The translations under genes were made by a program, and so were the position numbers. Below the pieces are notes generated by a model. It searched no databases and was not told the DNA's origin. It was given only the letters and a program-made list of their open reading frames with translations. Positions 48,675 through 61,607 of a stretch of 64,000 nucleotides of DNA are shown here, piece by piece; position 1 is the stretch's first letter; every line of letters starts with the position of its first letter. The stretch is from Uloborus plumipes (taxonomy: Eukaryota > Arthropoda > Arachnida > Araneae > Uloboridae): positions 109,385 to 173,384 of the forward strand of contig JAXGGA010001018.1 in the NCBI GenBank assembly GCA_038373865.1, written 5' to 3'.

Positions 48675-50024
48675 TGGAGCATGACATTATTTAAGCATTT
48701 TATAGTATGGTTACATAATATTAGATTGCTTACTAACATTTTCTACGTAAGGAAACACATAAATTGGTATGGCTTATATTTCTTCGAACATTAGTTAGCA
48801 AACTGTACTGCAGCATAATCTAAAGGATAGCCCAAGCACATTTCTTGTCAAATTAAATATAAGCTAAAATTGAAATAAAAAATGCCAAAGCAATAACTGA
48901 AGATAAGTTTTGAAATTAATCACATGAATATTCAACGAGTATCTTTAATACCACCAGCAAATACACCATTAAGCAGAATAAAACCCTGCAGTAGTTTAAA
49001 ATCTTCCTTACTTATTTGAATATATATTTCATCAGAAAGCTTCTTGTTGTCGACTAACATGTTTGCGAAAACTTGTAAATATTCCCAATGCCAAGAAGAA
49101 CCCAAATTTGAAATGAATGACTGGAATATAAATGAAGTGGTAATGTTTACAGAGGTGTTAAATTTCAGCTTCTGTATTTTGTAAGAAATATGATTGGAAA
49201 CGAAATTTCGATTTCGAGAATAAACTCGTTTTGAATAAATGGAAAACGGAGTAATAAACGCCTTCATTAATATTGACGTCAGTACATCTACATTGACAAT
49301 TTTTCACTACACACAGTGGTAAATAATGTGATTGCTTAGACGTATAAGGTCTTAGTTTGTATTATTGTTTTTATTAACTAATTGTGTGATTAATTGATTG
49401 GATGATTAGTTATATTATCCTATTGTTATCTCGATGATTGGAAACATCTCAGGAAATTATGTATGTAAGCTCAAAAAGTTTACATTATCACTATCACTGT
49501 TAGATCGATTAATTTCTTGTAATCAACTCACTGATATTAGCTTCCGGATAGACCACGAATACGTAATGAAAAAAAAATCTGCTTTAAAACGTTAGTGGTT
49601 TCAAAACTAGGCTGTCAAACCAAAAACGAGGATCCTGCGCCATTTTAATAACTGAGTTGCTTTTAGTTCTTACTTCAGAAAAATTGAAATTGGAAATAAT
49701 AAAGTTTTGGTATTTGGAGTAAGCTGTGTGTGTCGCACTTTTATCTGAACTCTCTGGGTCCGTTTAGATTGGCACCCGCACCCCCTTTCCACACACATAG
49801 CTGAATCGTTTCTGCTCCAATCCTCTTCTCGTACATCAAATATTCGGTGCAAAATTTTAAGTTAAAACGATATAATGACTGACATATATACTGACAATAT
49901 CATTTTTTTAATATAATGGCAAAAGAAAATGACAAACCCTTTTTAGGTAACGGTAACAAAGAACATAAGCTATACAAAGAAAAAAAACTCTATGTCCCAT
50001 CAGTAGGTTTCAACCTCTTCAATA

Positions 50025-50219
50025 TCACTTCACTTCAGAATCTCCAAACAGAGCAGAGTATTCCAACAAATGGTTCCTGTCCATAATTTTGTCTTTCTCA
50101 CAAAGTTGGCAATTGGGACTCATGTAAATATCATCTGGATGATAGTGTTCGTCAGGCAGTCTTGACCTACCGTAGGTCAGCTGCAACTTTTTCACATTGC
50201 TTAGCTGAAATACTTTGAT
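50025..50219 (-). pseudogene. Non-LTR retroelement ORF2 C-terminal fragment
   Basis: A 64-codon minus-strand frame ends at TGA (50025-50027). It reads ...LQLTYGRSRLPDEHYHPDD, then SPNCQLCEKDK and DRNHLLEYSALF. This is the pattern that follows the reverse transcriptase in many non-LTR retrotransposons: a 'GRxRLP' stretch and then a Cys-x2-Cys ... His-Leu-Leu-x-Cys zinc-binding motif. Here the last Cys is Tyr, and an in-frame stop lies directly upstream. The RT domain itself is absent, so it is a dead fragment within an intron. Clade not determinable. Confidence 0.5.
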
Positions 50220-50365
50220 TCAAGACCTTCCTCCAACTTCACCTACATCAGATATGCATAAAGAAAGAATATTGCAAAAATCAATCAATTGTTTTTCAGC
50301 AACGAAACGTAGGGATAGATTCCACAATAAAAACTGAGAATTAAATGGAACATGTTTATTATTTA

Positions 50366-50994
50366 CTAGCTGATGTGCCCGGCGTCGCACGGGTTTAAAT
50401 GCAACATGCCAAATCCAAGAAAATAAATATATGACTTTTAATCAAGCCCAATAGAATCATCTTTCCCAAAGGTATTTTTTGTAATCATGCGGTTAACTGG
50501 GTGTGGAGGAGGAGAACGTGAAATCAAACTTAAAAGCGTTATTTATTTTATCCGTGTGATTTTCCAAAAAATCATTTTCTATTTTCTAACTGTTGCCAAT
50601 ATCAATTCTCTTTTTATTTAACCCAGTATCGATTATTGGCATAGATGAATATAAAAATCCTAAGAAAGCAATAAATTTCATACTTACTCTAGAGAAGCCA
50701 TGGTTCAAGATTTTCATCATGATTACTATTACTATTGTTGTTGCGAGGCAACAAATTTTTACAACAATGGGTGGAAAATTTAATCATTTAATGGGGAAAT
50801 GACATGAAATTTACTGTTTTCCATAATAACTTTTTTAAACTAAGTTTTTTAGAAATAAATTATAGTCTATCCTGATTCCTGTTAATGTAGCTATCTACGG
50901 TGAAAAAATGGTTAAAATCGGTTCAGTAATTTTGAAGATTACCCCGGACATACATCCATACATACATACAAAAGTAATCATTTATGTATATAGA
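50366..50994 (-). mobile_element. Non-autonomous Helitron, 629 bp
   Basis: On the minus strand it starts TCTATATACATAAATG at 50994 (preceded by A) and ends with a CCCGTGCGACGCCGGG hairpin and CACATCAGCTAG at 50366 (followed by T). It is the inverted counterpart of 25450-26068; the two align end to end with small indels. A plus-strand frame at 50593-50802 in its middle is a by-product. Confidence 0.9.
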
Positions 50995-51084
50995 TAAACT
51001 AAACAGTTGTACTTAGTATTAGAGGTAAAACGTTAATTTTTTTTTATATCAAATGGTTTATTTATTCATTGTTTGTTATTTTAG

Positions 51085-51195
51085 TTCCTCCAAAGAAGCC
51101 AATAATAAAAGATGCCAGTGGCGGCGTTTTACAACGAGTCACAGGACCTCATAATTTGGGTTCTAGACTTGTACTCTCCTGTGAAGTTGAAGGAG
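51085..51195 (+). CDS. Sidestep-family receptor, exon for first half of Ig domain 2
   Basis: 111 bp, 37 codons, phase 1-1. Reading: the split Ile codon, then PPKKPIIKDASGG, VTGPHNLGSRLVLSC and EVEG. A proline-rich linker after Ig1 and the L-x-C strand with Cys at 51180 are as expected for the start of Sidestep Ig2. Acceptor TTATTTTAG (ends 51084), donor GTAAGA (51196). The exon ends between strands B and C; the split Gly codon (G|GA) is completed by the exon at 54249. It was found by frame continuity and homology despite its small size. Confidence 0.9.
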
Positions 51196-54100
51196 GTAAG
51201 ATAATATTATCATTAATTATAAGGTAATAAATACTTTAGTAACAAGATCAGTAACATTATGAAATTCATGTTTTGATTGCTTAATAGCCTGTACGTTTAC
51301 TCCTTAGTTTTCAACATTGTATCAATAAACTGTGATTTTTTTTTTCCTTGTCTTTGTGCGGAACGTCTTTTAGATTTATATGGTTTACCGTAAAAAAGGT
51401 GGTACGTTGCCCCACACATTGTTACACTTTTTTTAACTCCGACCGATGGTGCTCGGAGCACATACAAGTTGATTTTTATGTGCCCCAAAATACTGTAAAA
51501 CTAGGCACCATGATTTGTAATGAGATATTCGGCACTTTTTATGGAGCAACATACTTTAGAACCTTTTAGTAACGGCTAAATAACATTTGCTTATCTCACT
51601 GTGGGTAGTTTTATTTCTAAATAGTTTGATGGGCGTTATATATCATTTACTTAGAACAGTTTCACCTGTCTGCGTGTCCTAAAACAGCTATTGTAATGTA
51701 AAGCTCCAAGGTTCATTACTTCCAACTGGAGAGTCAAGCCTTGCATTTTAGTATTTAAAATGTCAACAATAATCACTCTAAAGGACAAATAATAGCTCAT
51801 TAGCAATATTTATTTAAAATATCCTATTTAAAAAATGTGTTTGCTCATTTTCCACTATCATTTAAACAACCAATGTGGTCACACGTCACCCTGAAATAAT
51901 CCCTAAAAAAGTTACTTAGTAGATATATTGGTATATACAAGCTTTTATAAAAATGAAATAGAAGTGAAACGTACTTTAATTTTTAATTAGAAAGAAAGAA
52001 AAATTTTTGTGTGTATACAATAATGAGAAGAAAATTTGCTTTTCTTTAATGTAACCGCGATTGAGTAACATACGTTCAATAAGAAATGTTGAAAGATTAA
52101 AAATGTTTTTCGATAAATATTTACATTTTATGTGACGCACATTGTTTCAAACACAGCTTCGATCTTAACTCAGTCCATTGGTTAAAAATATAATTAAAAT
52201 ACCAATTTTCAAAACCGGCTAACATTATATATTTTTCAGTATATTTTTCGGATTGGTCAAAATTCCTTAACAAATTTAAAACCCAACATGAGTCTTTGTT
52301 TTATTAGTTATACTTTACTTCCTTTTTTGTCAGCCTAATAATGTATGTTTATACACGCATTTTTAACTCAAACACCTCAAAAACGGAAAACTTTTTTTTT
52401 TGCTTATTACATTCAAAACATTATGTTCTAGCAATTTCAAATTTAGAAAATCCATAAATGTTTCGTGTGTGTTTTGGTTGGAATAATGTATTGTATAATA
52501 ATTCGTTGGACTAAAAACGACACATGCAACTTACACTACAAATATCCGTGGTTCTTCTGAATGCAAGTGTCTCTACAATGGAATTTTGCTTTAAATTAAA
52601 AAAAAAAAAAAGAAAACATTTTACATAAAGTTATCAATTACCATCGCTAATGCATTCACCTGAAATGGCACAGAAGCTTACTTTAAATGACAATTTGAAA
52701 ATTTGCAAAAAAAAAAAAGCGTATTAAAAAGATTATTAACTGATATTATTGCAATATTTTACAATTGTACTGTGCAAAATTCATCGCAGCGATTGATAAC
52801 TACTCTTTGAGGAAATGATAGCACAAATGATGAAGATTCTTTGTCAAAGCCTTCTAATCTAATTGATCTAAATCTAAGTGATTCTAAATATAAGTTTTCT
52901 TGTCTCAGACAGCGTCCTTTCTGTTTATTGTTCCTCTCTTTTTTTTTCTCCTTTTTCTTTTTTTTTTACTAATTACTTGGAATACTTTTTAAAACAGGAT
53001 TTTTGTTCACGACTTTTGTTGTTGTGTGCGTTTATTGCATATTTCTTGGTACTTATTTGATTCTTTATTAAATTTTAACTGGATCCAACAGGAATGGGAT
53101 TTAAGATGTCGCGAACCAAAACATGTCGCGATGTGAAAATCAGCTTACGCAAAAAGCTACCCAGTTGTGAAACGGAGTACTTTCAAGTTTTATTGGGTGC
53201 AGTATAAATAACACACACACACACACCTTTGGCAACGGCTATGCTATCTTGCAGTCACATCAAATACAACCAGTATACAATCATAGATAAGTGTAAATTG
53301 CCTAGAGTTATTGTTATTTATCACAATTTGTAGTTGCATTACAAATTATAAAAAAATACAATTGTACTATTATTGTTATAAATTTGTGTAATACTTCATA
53401 GTTATGGAATTGAAATGAAACTCTAAATACAAAAGGTGTGAGTTGAATACTTATACCCAAAAGAAAGTAACAGGCTCTTCTCCCAATCAATGAGATACAG
53501 TGAAAAAAGAAAATCAGAGAAAAAGAAGGCGAAAAAATGTGAAATCAACCTTAATGTGTCAGCTGAGTTTAGTTTTTTTTCCACTTTTTAATTTTCAAGT
53601 GGTTATAATAAATGAATCTTTCTGATACCAAAATTTAATTAAAATATGTCCAAATGATGAAGACAAGTGAACTTGTTCCTATGTACGCTAATTAAAGGGT
53701 TTTTTTTAATATATAAAACCTTTTTTTTATTACTAGTATATGATCTGAAATGAATGATTTTATTTTCCCTTGCGAAAAAAAAAAAGAAAAAAAATGCTTT
53801 CCATTCTTATAGAAATTTCATTTTTTTGTGTACTTGGAATGAGTGATGAAACATTTTTTTAAAAATGTACATACGTATTTTATTTTAGTTATGATTAACC
53901 GGACATGATAAGTATATTTTTTTCTTTCAAACCACCAGTCAACAGTTAGTTTTAGTTTGGCATCCTTTCATAGTGCAAAAAAAAGAATAAATTAAATAAA
54001 ATATAAGTAACTAATGAATATTTTTCACTGCGTCAAAATAAAGATAACCCCTAATCTCAAACTGTCTCTTTTTTTGTTAAAATATAACATTTTTTATATA

Positions 54101-54248
54101 CCATGCCAAAAATAAAGTGTTAGCTGTAGCATTTTTTTTTCGAAAGCAAATATATTATATTTTATTTTTAGCCCTTTATCAAAAATATATGGTACTTCAA
54201 TCATATTATATGATACGCGCGCTCTTATCTCAGCCATTTTTCTTGCAG
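51196..54248 (+). other. Intron within Ig domain 2
   Basis: 3053 bp, donor GTAAGA, acceptor ATTTTTCTTGCAG, phase 1. AT-rich with A/T runs and a short (AC)n (53211-53226). No transposon ends or genes recognised. The open frames at 51297-51569 and 52878-53060 are not supported. Confidence 0.8.
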
Positions 54249-54449
54249 GAAAGCCTTCCCCATCAGTCACGTGGTGGAAAGACTCCATATTGTTAGACGA
54301 TTCCTATCAAGTCCATTCCCAAGTAGTCCACAATGAGCTAGTGGTAGATTCATTAGATAGAAACGATCTACACAGCGCATACTACTGTCAAGCATCTAAT
54401 AATAATATATCTGAGCCAACAATATCTTCTGTCACTGTGGACATGAACC
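54249..54449 (+). CDS. Sidestep-family receptor, exon for second half of Ig domain 2
   Basis: 201 bp, 67 codons, phase 1-1. It completes Ig2: GKPSPSVTWWKDSILLDDSY with core Trp at 54272 or 54275, VVHNELVVDSLDRNDL, and YYCQASNNNISEP with the second Cys at 54386. That is 51 residues from the Ig2 Cys in the preceding exon, a normal spacing for a C2/I-set domain. The NELV..SL.R.DL and CQASNNN phrases are very characteristic of Sidestep proteins. NIS is a potential N-glycosylation site. The exon ends VDMN plus one base (C) before the donor GTAAGT (54450-54455). In the family the next residue is typically Leu (…DMNL), and a C-initial split codon can supply it. A 109-codon minus-strand frame overlapping the exon (54388-54717) is a shadow. 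Confidence 0.92.
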
Positions 54450-57400
54450 GTAAGTTGCATGCTTTTCCAAGAAAAAAATACTTTTTTTTTATTTCCCCTG
54501 GATATTCTTGTAGTTCGGGCTGAAGTTTGCTACGTGCAATCAATCTCGATTTAAAGGTACTTACAAAAGACATGATAAAGCTGAGGGAGTAAAGCTTCTC
54601 AGACAAAAAAGAATCATTGCTTTTGGTGTCTTCCGCTGCCTTCCTTAAAAGACAACCTGTGCTGGAAGTAAATAAGCGCTTTGCTGTAGCAGGATGTTTC
54701 CAAACAGTTTCACTCATCGTGATAGAAAGCTTTTCATGGCTTTAGAACAGAGCTTCAATTTAGTCATTCGCCATTTGTTTTCCGTGTCATTGTAATACGT
54801 GGAAATGTATATTTAGGGTATCTTTTCTTCTGTCCTACTGGGAAAACCAACAAATCTTGCTTTCATCTAATTCTTCTTCAGTGCGATTAAACCCGATGTA
54901 ACACTGCCAAGGTCCGTCTTTCCCATGGGGTTAAAACTTCGATCAAACCAAGACATTAAAGTGAGCTGGCTTATCTCGGCTTTTTAAATGTGAAACAAAG
55001 ATTTGGTGGATTATTCTCAAGTTGGGTATACTCTTCCATAAATATTTTACAAGGCAAACTTTCTCTGAATTTTCATAGAATATTTTTTTGGTAACGGGTA
55101 TATTTTTAATAGATTTAGGTCTATTTTTGTCGGGGTTAAACACGTATACTTGAGTACGTCGTAGTATGTTCAAAATTTTGTATTATGCGGATCAACTCGG
55201 GCAAAATTAACTGTACATTTCACTACACAAACAAGCGTTTCATATGCATATGTGAAGACTGAAAAAGTAATTAATCAGTTAACTAATTTATTAACATGCA
55301 TCCAAGTTATCTGGACTGACTGAAATATACCCTAAATGACTGTATATAAAAACAGTGCTATAACTTCCAGAAGGAAATGTAGGTTATGTTTACATTTGGA
55401 TACATTCTCCCACAAAAATGACTACAATAAAGTAGGTGGAGAAAGTCAAAACTAGTGTGAAGACTTTTTGCGATCACAGTAACGCATTATACTAATTTTT
55501 TATGTTTTTTTAAACTTAACTAAAAGCAATATGTTTTTAAATCGTTGAAATATTTTAATTATTAATACATTGCTTCTGCCTCTTACTTAAATTACTGATG
55601 CATTTTCAAGTTTAAACCAAATGTCATTATTCTTCACATAGGAATTTGCATTTAATTTATATATATTCCCTTTCGTTCAAAGTCGAAACAACTGTTTATT
55701 GTATACAAGTATTTCATTCTTACAATGCAGTTTTTTATGCATTCGCTATATTTCAAGAAACAGCAACATCAATAGCGAGTATTACATATTTCAATAAGAT
55801 AAGCAAAACATGATTTAAATATACAACTTCCTATCATTAGCTCGAAAATTTATTTAAAGCACTTAACTTGGACAGCGTTTGAAAAGGCCAAATTTTAGCA
55901 GAGCCCGCTGTTTCAAAAGCGCTAAAGATGTGACTTAAACTCATTTACTCAAACAGAAAGGTAAATTTTAGCTGAAACCACACATCTTCCCATTCACAAC
56001 ACCGCCATAAATTTAACTTTGAGGTTACATTACGCTATTGAATGAAATGGCAATTCAAACGTTTCAAAGTTCATTCCAACATTCGGATAAAATGACACGT
56101 GCTAAATTTCCCATGAGGGAAAAAAATACACAGTCGCATAAATATGTATGTCCAAAGTCATAACTCTTGTTTTTGTACAGAAGTTCCCTGCGCGATTTTT
56201 CGACGGAAGCGAAATGAATTACCCTGTCTCTAAACTTTGTCCCTGTGACAGAATTTTTGTCATCCTTCCAACCTGATACCGGGCTGCTTTTGCACACATA
56301 TAATAGCATAATTTTGTCAGTCTCATAGTTATGCATGAGCGGTGTTTAATATTAATGAGAATCGCGGTGCTTAACGCTCTCTTGAGCACGAGACGGTGCT
56401 TTAACATTATTTTTCCAGGTGATACGCACGGAACATCAGCGTCACGTGTGGGTTTTATGAACACTTCTCCTTATCGCTAATGTTCACCAATTTTCACCAT
56501 TTCAGTTCTGCCTCGCTAATTATACCATTCAGGATATTTCATTCACACACAAGTATTTACACTATTATTTATTTAATTAGATTTTTACAATAGTGTCATT
56601 TTAGGGAGGGGGGGGGTCTAAACTCTTTTGATACCGAAAGTTGTTCTCAGAAATGAGAGAAATTATTGAACTTTAATTCAGAAATTTTGCTTCATTATAT
56701 ATTAAAATATAGAGAATCTTTAAAATTTCTATAAAAATGAGGACTGTTACACATGCACAAAATGAAAAAGTCAGATGAAATGTATTCGTAATTGATATAA
56801 GTCTAAAAATTAAAATTGCGTTGCAGAGCAAAAATATAGTTGCTTCTAAAAATTGCTAAAAGTTCATGTTTAAATGTAGCGTATTTTTTTTCTTCGGGGG
56901 GAGGGTGATGAATCTACAAATTACCTCTCCGAGTGACTCATTATAGGAAAGAAACTGATATCATTAGCTACCTTAAATATTTAACTAATTAAATAGCTAT
57001 AAAAATGTAGTAAAATTAATACAAAACAATGTAAAACACATTTTAAACAGAAGACCACAAAACATAGTTTATCCATTTGCTGAAAATCTTTGTAGGATTT
57101 TTTTTGAAAGTGCATTGAAAAAGAGAGGGATAGAGATAATTTTTCCCGAAATTAGAAAAACCTATACATCATTAGAAAACTTAACCAATTCTGGATTATA
57201 TACTTGACGTTGAATGTATAACTTAAAAAAAATATGACATTTGAACTCATTTATATTTATTTCATCTTTAAAACACAATAACATTATTAAATAATTTCAT
57301 TTATTAATTTCCCCACTCCTAGCCGTTTACACCAATTACAAACGCATTTACAAGCCAGCAGCTGAAACACGAAAAACAAATAAACCTACAATCATTTAAC

Positions 57401-59328
57401 TTTTCTTTTTTTTTTTATATTTATTTATTTATTTTTTTTTTTTTTGACCTTTGGAAACCAAACCTTATAACACACAAGTAAGTACTTTTTTAAATAAATT
57501 TAACGTGTCGTATTTCGGACCGAAATTCAATAGCATTTTGCCATATAGAGCGCTTTAGTAAAATGATTTGCAATATAGTCAAAAACAGAAAATAGCCCCT
57601 TAATTAGATACCATTAATGTAATGTATTTCCTTATGGCATATTAACTATGTTAATATGTTTAATTTTCCAAACATAAAACAATGAAGGTCTAGACAGACT
57701 GAAGATAATCCCGAAAGCAACCAGTTTTAAACTTAATGGGAAGGAAAAGTTTTAAACGCTCACAGCTAGTGTAAAGTTGACGGAAACCTTAGACACACAA
57801 CACAGCGTTGTTTAATAGCCAGCACCCAAAACGTCGTCCTCCGTTGAGAATTATAGAACTATGCAAGTTAATCAGAAAAGAGTTTAGCGGAAATACAAAT
57901 GGAAAGTGGTATTTCACCAGCGTAAAGCAATTTTCTCTGTAGAATTAATAACTAGGTTTGTATAATTAACCACAAGCAAACACTTCATTATTTTAAGCGA
58001 AACATCATATGCCAGAGATCCAATTTAACTCAGAGGAAGTTTAATGTATAAATAAATGGAATTTATGTCAGTACTAGGCCTAATTCAACAATGTCTAAAC
58101 ATGGATTAATTATTTAAACTTTAATTCATTAATGACTGGGTTTGAAATTTCAAGTTCTATTACTTCCTCTGAGAAGAGTTTACGAAGTTCAAGGACTGGT
58201 TCTGCCTTTAGGGAGAATGGATGAAAGGCATTGGGAATCTTAGGCAGATTAATGAAATTCTATAAATTACAAAGTCGAACTTAATTAATTTAGGAATCTC
58301 TTTACATAACAGGTTGTTTGGGGGAAGTTTTTAATCTCGTGTTTTAAAGTTAATGCTTTGCTAAAAGTCATTCTTACCCTGAAACAGAATTAAAATTTAA
58401 CTCTGCATGGTTAAAGAAACATTTGATTTATGTAATGTAATATTATATGCAACGAAAAAAAAGGATTTTTTTTTGGTTCACCATTAGGCTTTAAAAAGTT
58501 AACACATTGAAAAGATTACTGAACTGTTACTAATGATTACTTTTGGTTTGTCTGACGAGAAAAATTAGCATTATTTTACTCGAACAGGCACTAAAGCATC
58601 CATATATATTGTGAAAATCTTTAATCTATTGAACAACATACAGTGGCAGAGAAAAAGCCTGATAAACAGAATCATGTGAAATTCCATCAAAAGTATAAAT
58701 TTTCGCAGAAGTAGTTCTTGAAAATTGCATTGATAACTTAACAGTCAGATCGGAAATTAAAAAAAAAAATAGCAATCAGATTATTTACCGGTTTATTAGA
58801 CTTTCCGAAATATTAACGATTTTTAAACGATATTTTTTTATAAGCAGCAAAATCAACGAACATATTATTTTTTTAAAAAAATAAAACAGCTCTACAAACG
58901 CATATGTTAATAAAATGAATACTAGACCCCCCCCCTTAAAAAACTTCATTCTGGTGCACTTCCGGGGTATGATAACACAGTCCTAATATTTATCGCCTAC
59001 TAAAAGTTTCATTATTTCATATACAAAGACGATTTAAAGATCATCTTGAAACAAAATACAGATCAAACATCCTAGACAAAACGCCTACCTCCCAAGTATG
59101 TAATAATCACAGGATTTGCTAGCCTATAATAATGCACAGTAATAGCCCCCCCTCCAACCGCGCATTACAGAAACGACAATATAAAAAGGAGTTACTGATA
59201 ACTCCAATCGTTCAAGACCCTGGTCTCTACATAACTTAAGCAATATTTCAGGTTAATAAAAGATCTTTTACTCCTAATCTCCAGAGCTTTTCGGTTGATA
59301 TGGCTGTGTCCAGAAAATATTACGCTCT
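54450..59328 (+). other. Presumed long intron, first part
   Basis: I searched for an Ig3 exon beginning with an 'L-K/R-P-L' type start and a Trp-containing core and did not find one. Sequence is AT-rich with a G10 run (56607-56616) and T-runs. The segment 56060-56470 is less AT-rich with overlapping minus-strand frames, none recognisable. Confidence 0.45.
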
Positions 59329-59571
59329 CGTAATGGCCTTATTCCCTAGATGCGTATTTTGCTCAAGAGATACTGTCCAGTTGCACATAGCATAAGCAGT
59401 GAATGTTTAGTTTGTGTATTTTTCTCTAACAGGAACGATTTCATATTTAGTTAATGGGACTATTTATGAGTGACGTCTCACTTAATAAAAGATAGATGAA
59501 ATTCGCTATTTCGGCTGAGTTTATTTGATTAATTTTCTTCGGAACAGATTGACTTCTTTCGTATCGGTAAG
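59329..59571 (+). repeat. 243 bp direct duplication, copy 1
   Basis: Runs from TAATGGCCTTATTCCCTAGA to TCGTATCGGTAAG. It shares long identical stretches with 60081-60324: CCTTATTCCCTAGATGCG, GGACTATTTATGAGTGACG, TCTCACTTAA, TTTTCTTCGGAACAGATTGA. All forward frames are interrupted by stops, so it is not a duplicated coding exon. Confidence 0.88.
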
Positions 59572-60080
59572 CATGGGTCGTGTAGTAAGATAGAGAGGGC
59601 AGTAGTTATATTTTATTGGAAGTTCTTTGAAGATAATCAGTAACAGTAAGACGTAATGCAGCTGTTTTATTACTCGTATAAGTGCTGATAGATTTGATTG
59701 CTCATATCAGAAATAAATACTTGAGACTGACGAAATAAAAGAATGAAAATATTTGTTTTAAATTTGGAAACACATAAGTAATAAATATAATAACAGTAAA
59801 AATTAAAATAAATTTACAATTTAAGATCAAAAACATTTCACGTAATATCACTTTTAATTTAATTTTTAAAAATACAATGAGACCTTCTTAGTTGAAAATT
59901 TTTGTAACATTCAGAGAGTATAATATTTTTTTCAGCTTGTAAGTTCAAATTTAGTACTAGTGTAACTGTAACACTTTTTTTTTGAGCTTAAGTATATATA
60001 TCTTACCGTTGCACATTTGCAAAGGGTAACAATGCAGATATTTCTCATGAAATGCTGTATTAGAATCAAAATAACACTTT

Positions 60081-60324
60081 TGTAATGACCTTATTCCCTA
60101 GATGCGTATTTTTTCCCAGAGATAATGCCCAGTTGTGCATAGCCTAAGTAGTAAATGTTTAGTTTGTATATGTGTCACTAACAGAAAATATTTCATATTT
60201 AGTTAATAGGACTATTTATGAGTGACGTCTCACTTAATTTAAAAAAAGATGAAATTTGCTTTTTCGGCTGAGTTTATTTGACTAATTTTCTTCGGAACAG
60301 ATTGACTCCTTTCGCATCGGTAAG
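60081..60324 (+). repeat. 243 bp direct duplication, copy 2
   Basis: Second copy, 752 bp downstream of the first, equal in length and with point differences throughout. Both copies contain a TAACAGRAA (possible splice-acceptor look-alike) and end at GTAAG (donor look-alike). Confidence 0.88.
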
Positions 60325-61607
60325 AAAGAAGAAAATTCACTCGTGTTTGTTTTTTAAAACACATGTTTAAGGCATTTTCGTCAAAATATGCCACACATAT
60401 ATAAACATGACTTTAGATAGAGCTTATACTTTAATGAATGTGTTACATAATCTACCTTATAAGCGTTTTATTAACTGTCGAGAATCGTTTAACATGACTA
60501 AAAAATGCAATACAAAATATTTTTTAAAATCATAAAGTATTCATGTTCCGTTAATGTCCTTACAAAATATAGAAAATATACAAAACAAGAACTTACTATT
60601 TCTATATTCATTCTATGCTGTATTAAGAAGCACTAAGAGAAAAGTTGGCACGATTTGTTGATTGTTAGGCATGCATTTTGAAAGTGAAGAATGTTTGTGG
60701 AATTGGGCCAAACGCTTTATTCAGAGGTTATTACCACTAAGTTACATATCATACAGCAACCTATTTTTTTAAAGAAAAATTTATATGTATGAGAAATATG
60801 AGCTGCCGGAGACCATTGAGATTTCATTCTACATAACGCGCTGTTTCCGGAAAATATAATGATTCATAAAAGTTCCTAAATCACCATTACTATATGTTCG
60901 ACTGTTACTGTGGTAGTTTTTATAAAATTTTTAAGATTACCAAGTGCAACAGTTTTTAATAGCCAAATGTGATAATTTCAAGTATACGCATTTAGTGGCA
61001 TATACGTATTTAGTGGCATAATTACCGCAATGAACACAGACTCTTGACATATGAATGTTTTTTATTACGTTTGAATGTTTAATGTAATGCCATAAAATTC
61101 ATATAATAATAAAATATCTTATATCATTGATAAAAAGACAGTACGTATTCACTTTTATTGTCCCCAGGTTTTTTTTTTTCGCTATCAACACCGATGCAAA
61201 CATTTTAACATTATCATTAACAATCTTTTTAAAATAACGTTCACGCTCAAAATTTAAATTCCGGTCCCGTAGTACGGGCTATGTTGCCAAAGTAAGAGTA
61301 TGCTGTTAAGACAATGGCTTAAACACAAAATTGCACCAACAAATACTCAGCCTTTTGACTAAACAATGGTTTTGCTGTGAAGTGGAAGTATTGACGGAGT
61401 TTTTGAATGCGGTGAACTTATCACCACAGTTACCATCGTGGATAACGTACAAATTTTCTTTTAAAACATTGCTTATTTGAAGAGAATTACGTATTAACGC
61501 GCACTGTTTCGTCGTTTAGATTTCAGGTTGGTGGAGCAAAAAAGAAGTAAAAGACAAAGATATCTGGAATATTTATCTTTTACCGGACTGAAAACTTTTA
61601 TGGGGAA
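60325..61607. other. AT-rich stretch without recognisable genes
   Basis: Includes a short repeat of ATTTAGTGGCATA (about 60990 and 61008). Nothing else recognised. Confidence 0.4.

Larger units (their letters stand above)
46765..51084 (+). other. Intron between Ig1 and Ig2 exons
   Basis: 4320 bp, donor GTAAGT, acceptor TTGTTATTTTAG, phase 1. It holds a MITE family C copy with a second MITE nested in it (47857-48674), a non-LTR retroelement fragment (50025-50219, minus) and a Helitron (50366-50994, minus). The open frames at 48268-48453 and 48932-49267 have no recognisable domain. Confidence 0.85.

Noticed and set aside
54388..54717. 109-codon minus-strand frame overlapping the Ig2 exon
   Set aside because: Partly a shadow of the exon, extending into AT-rich intron; no recognisable protein.
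59433..59566. Possible duplicated coding exons between TAACAG and GTAAG
   Set aside because: All three forward frames contain stops in copy 1, so coding function is excluded; kept only as a non-coding duplication.
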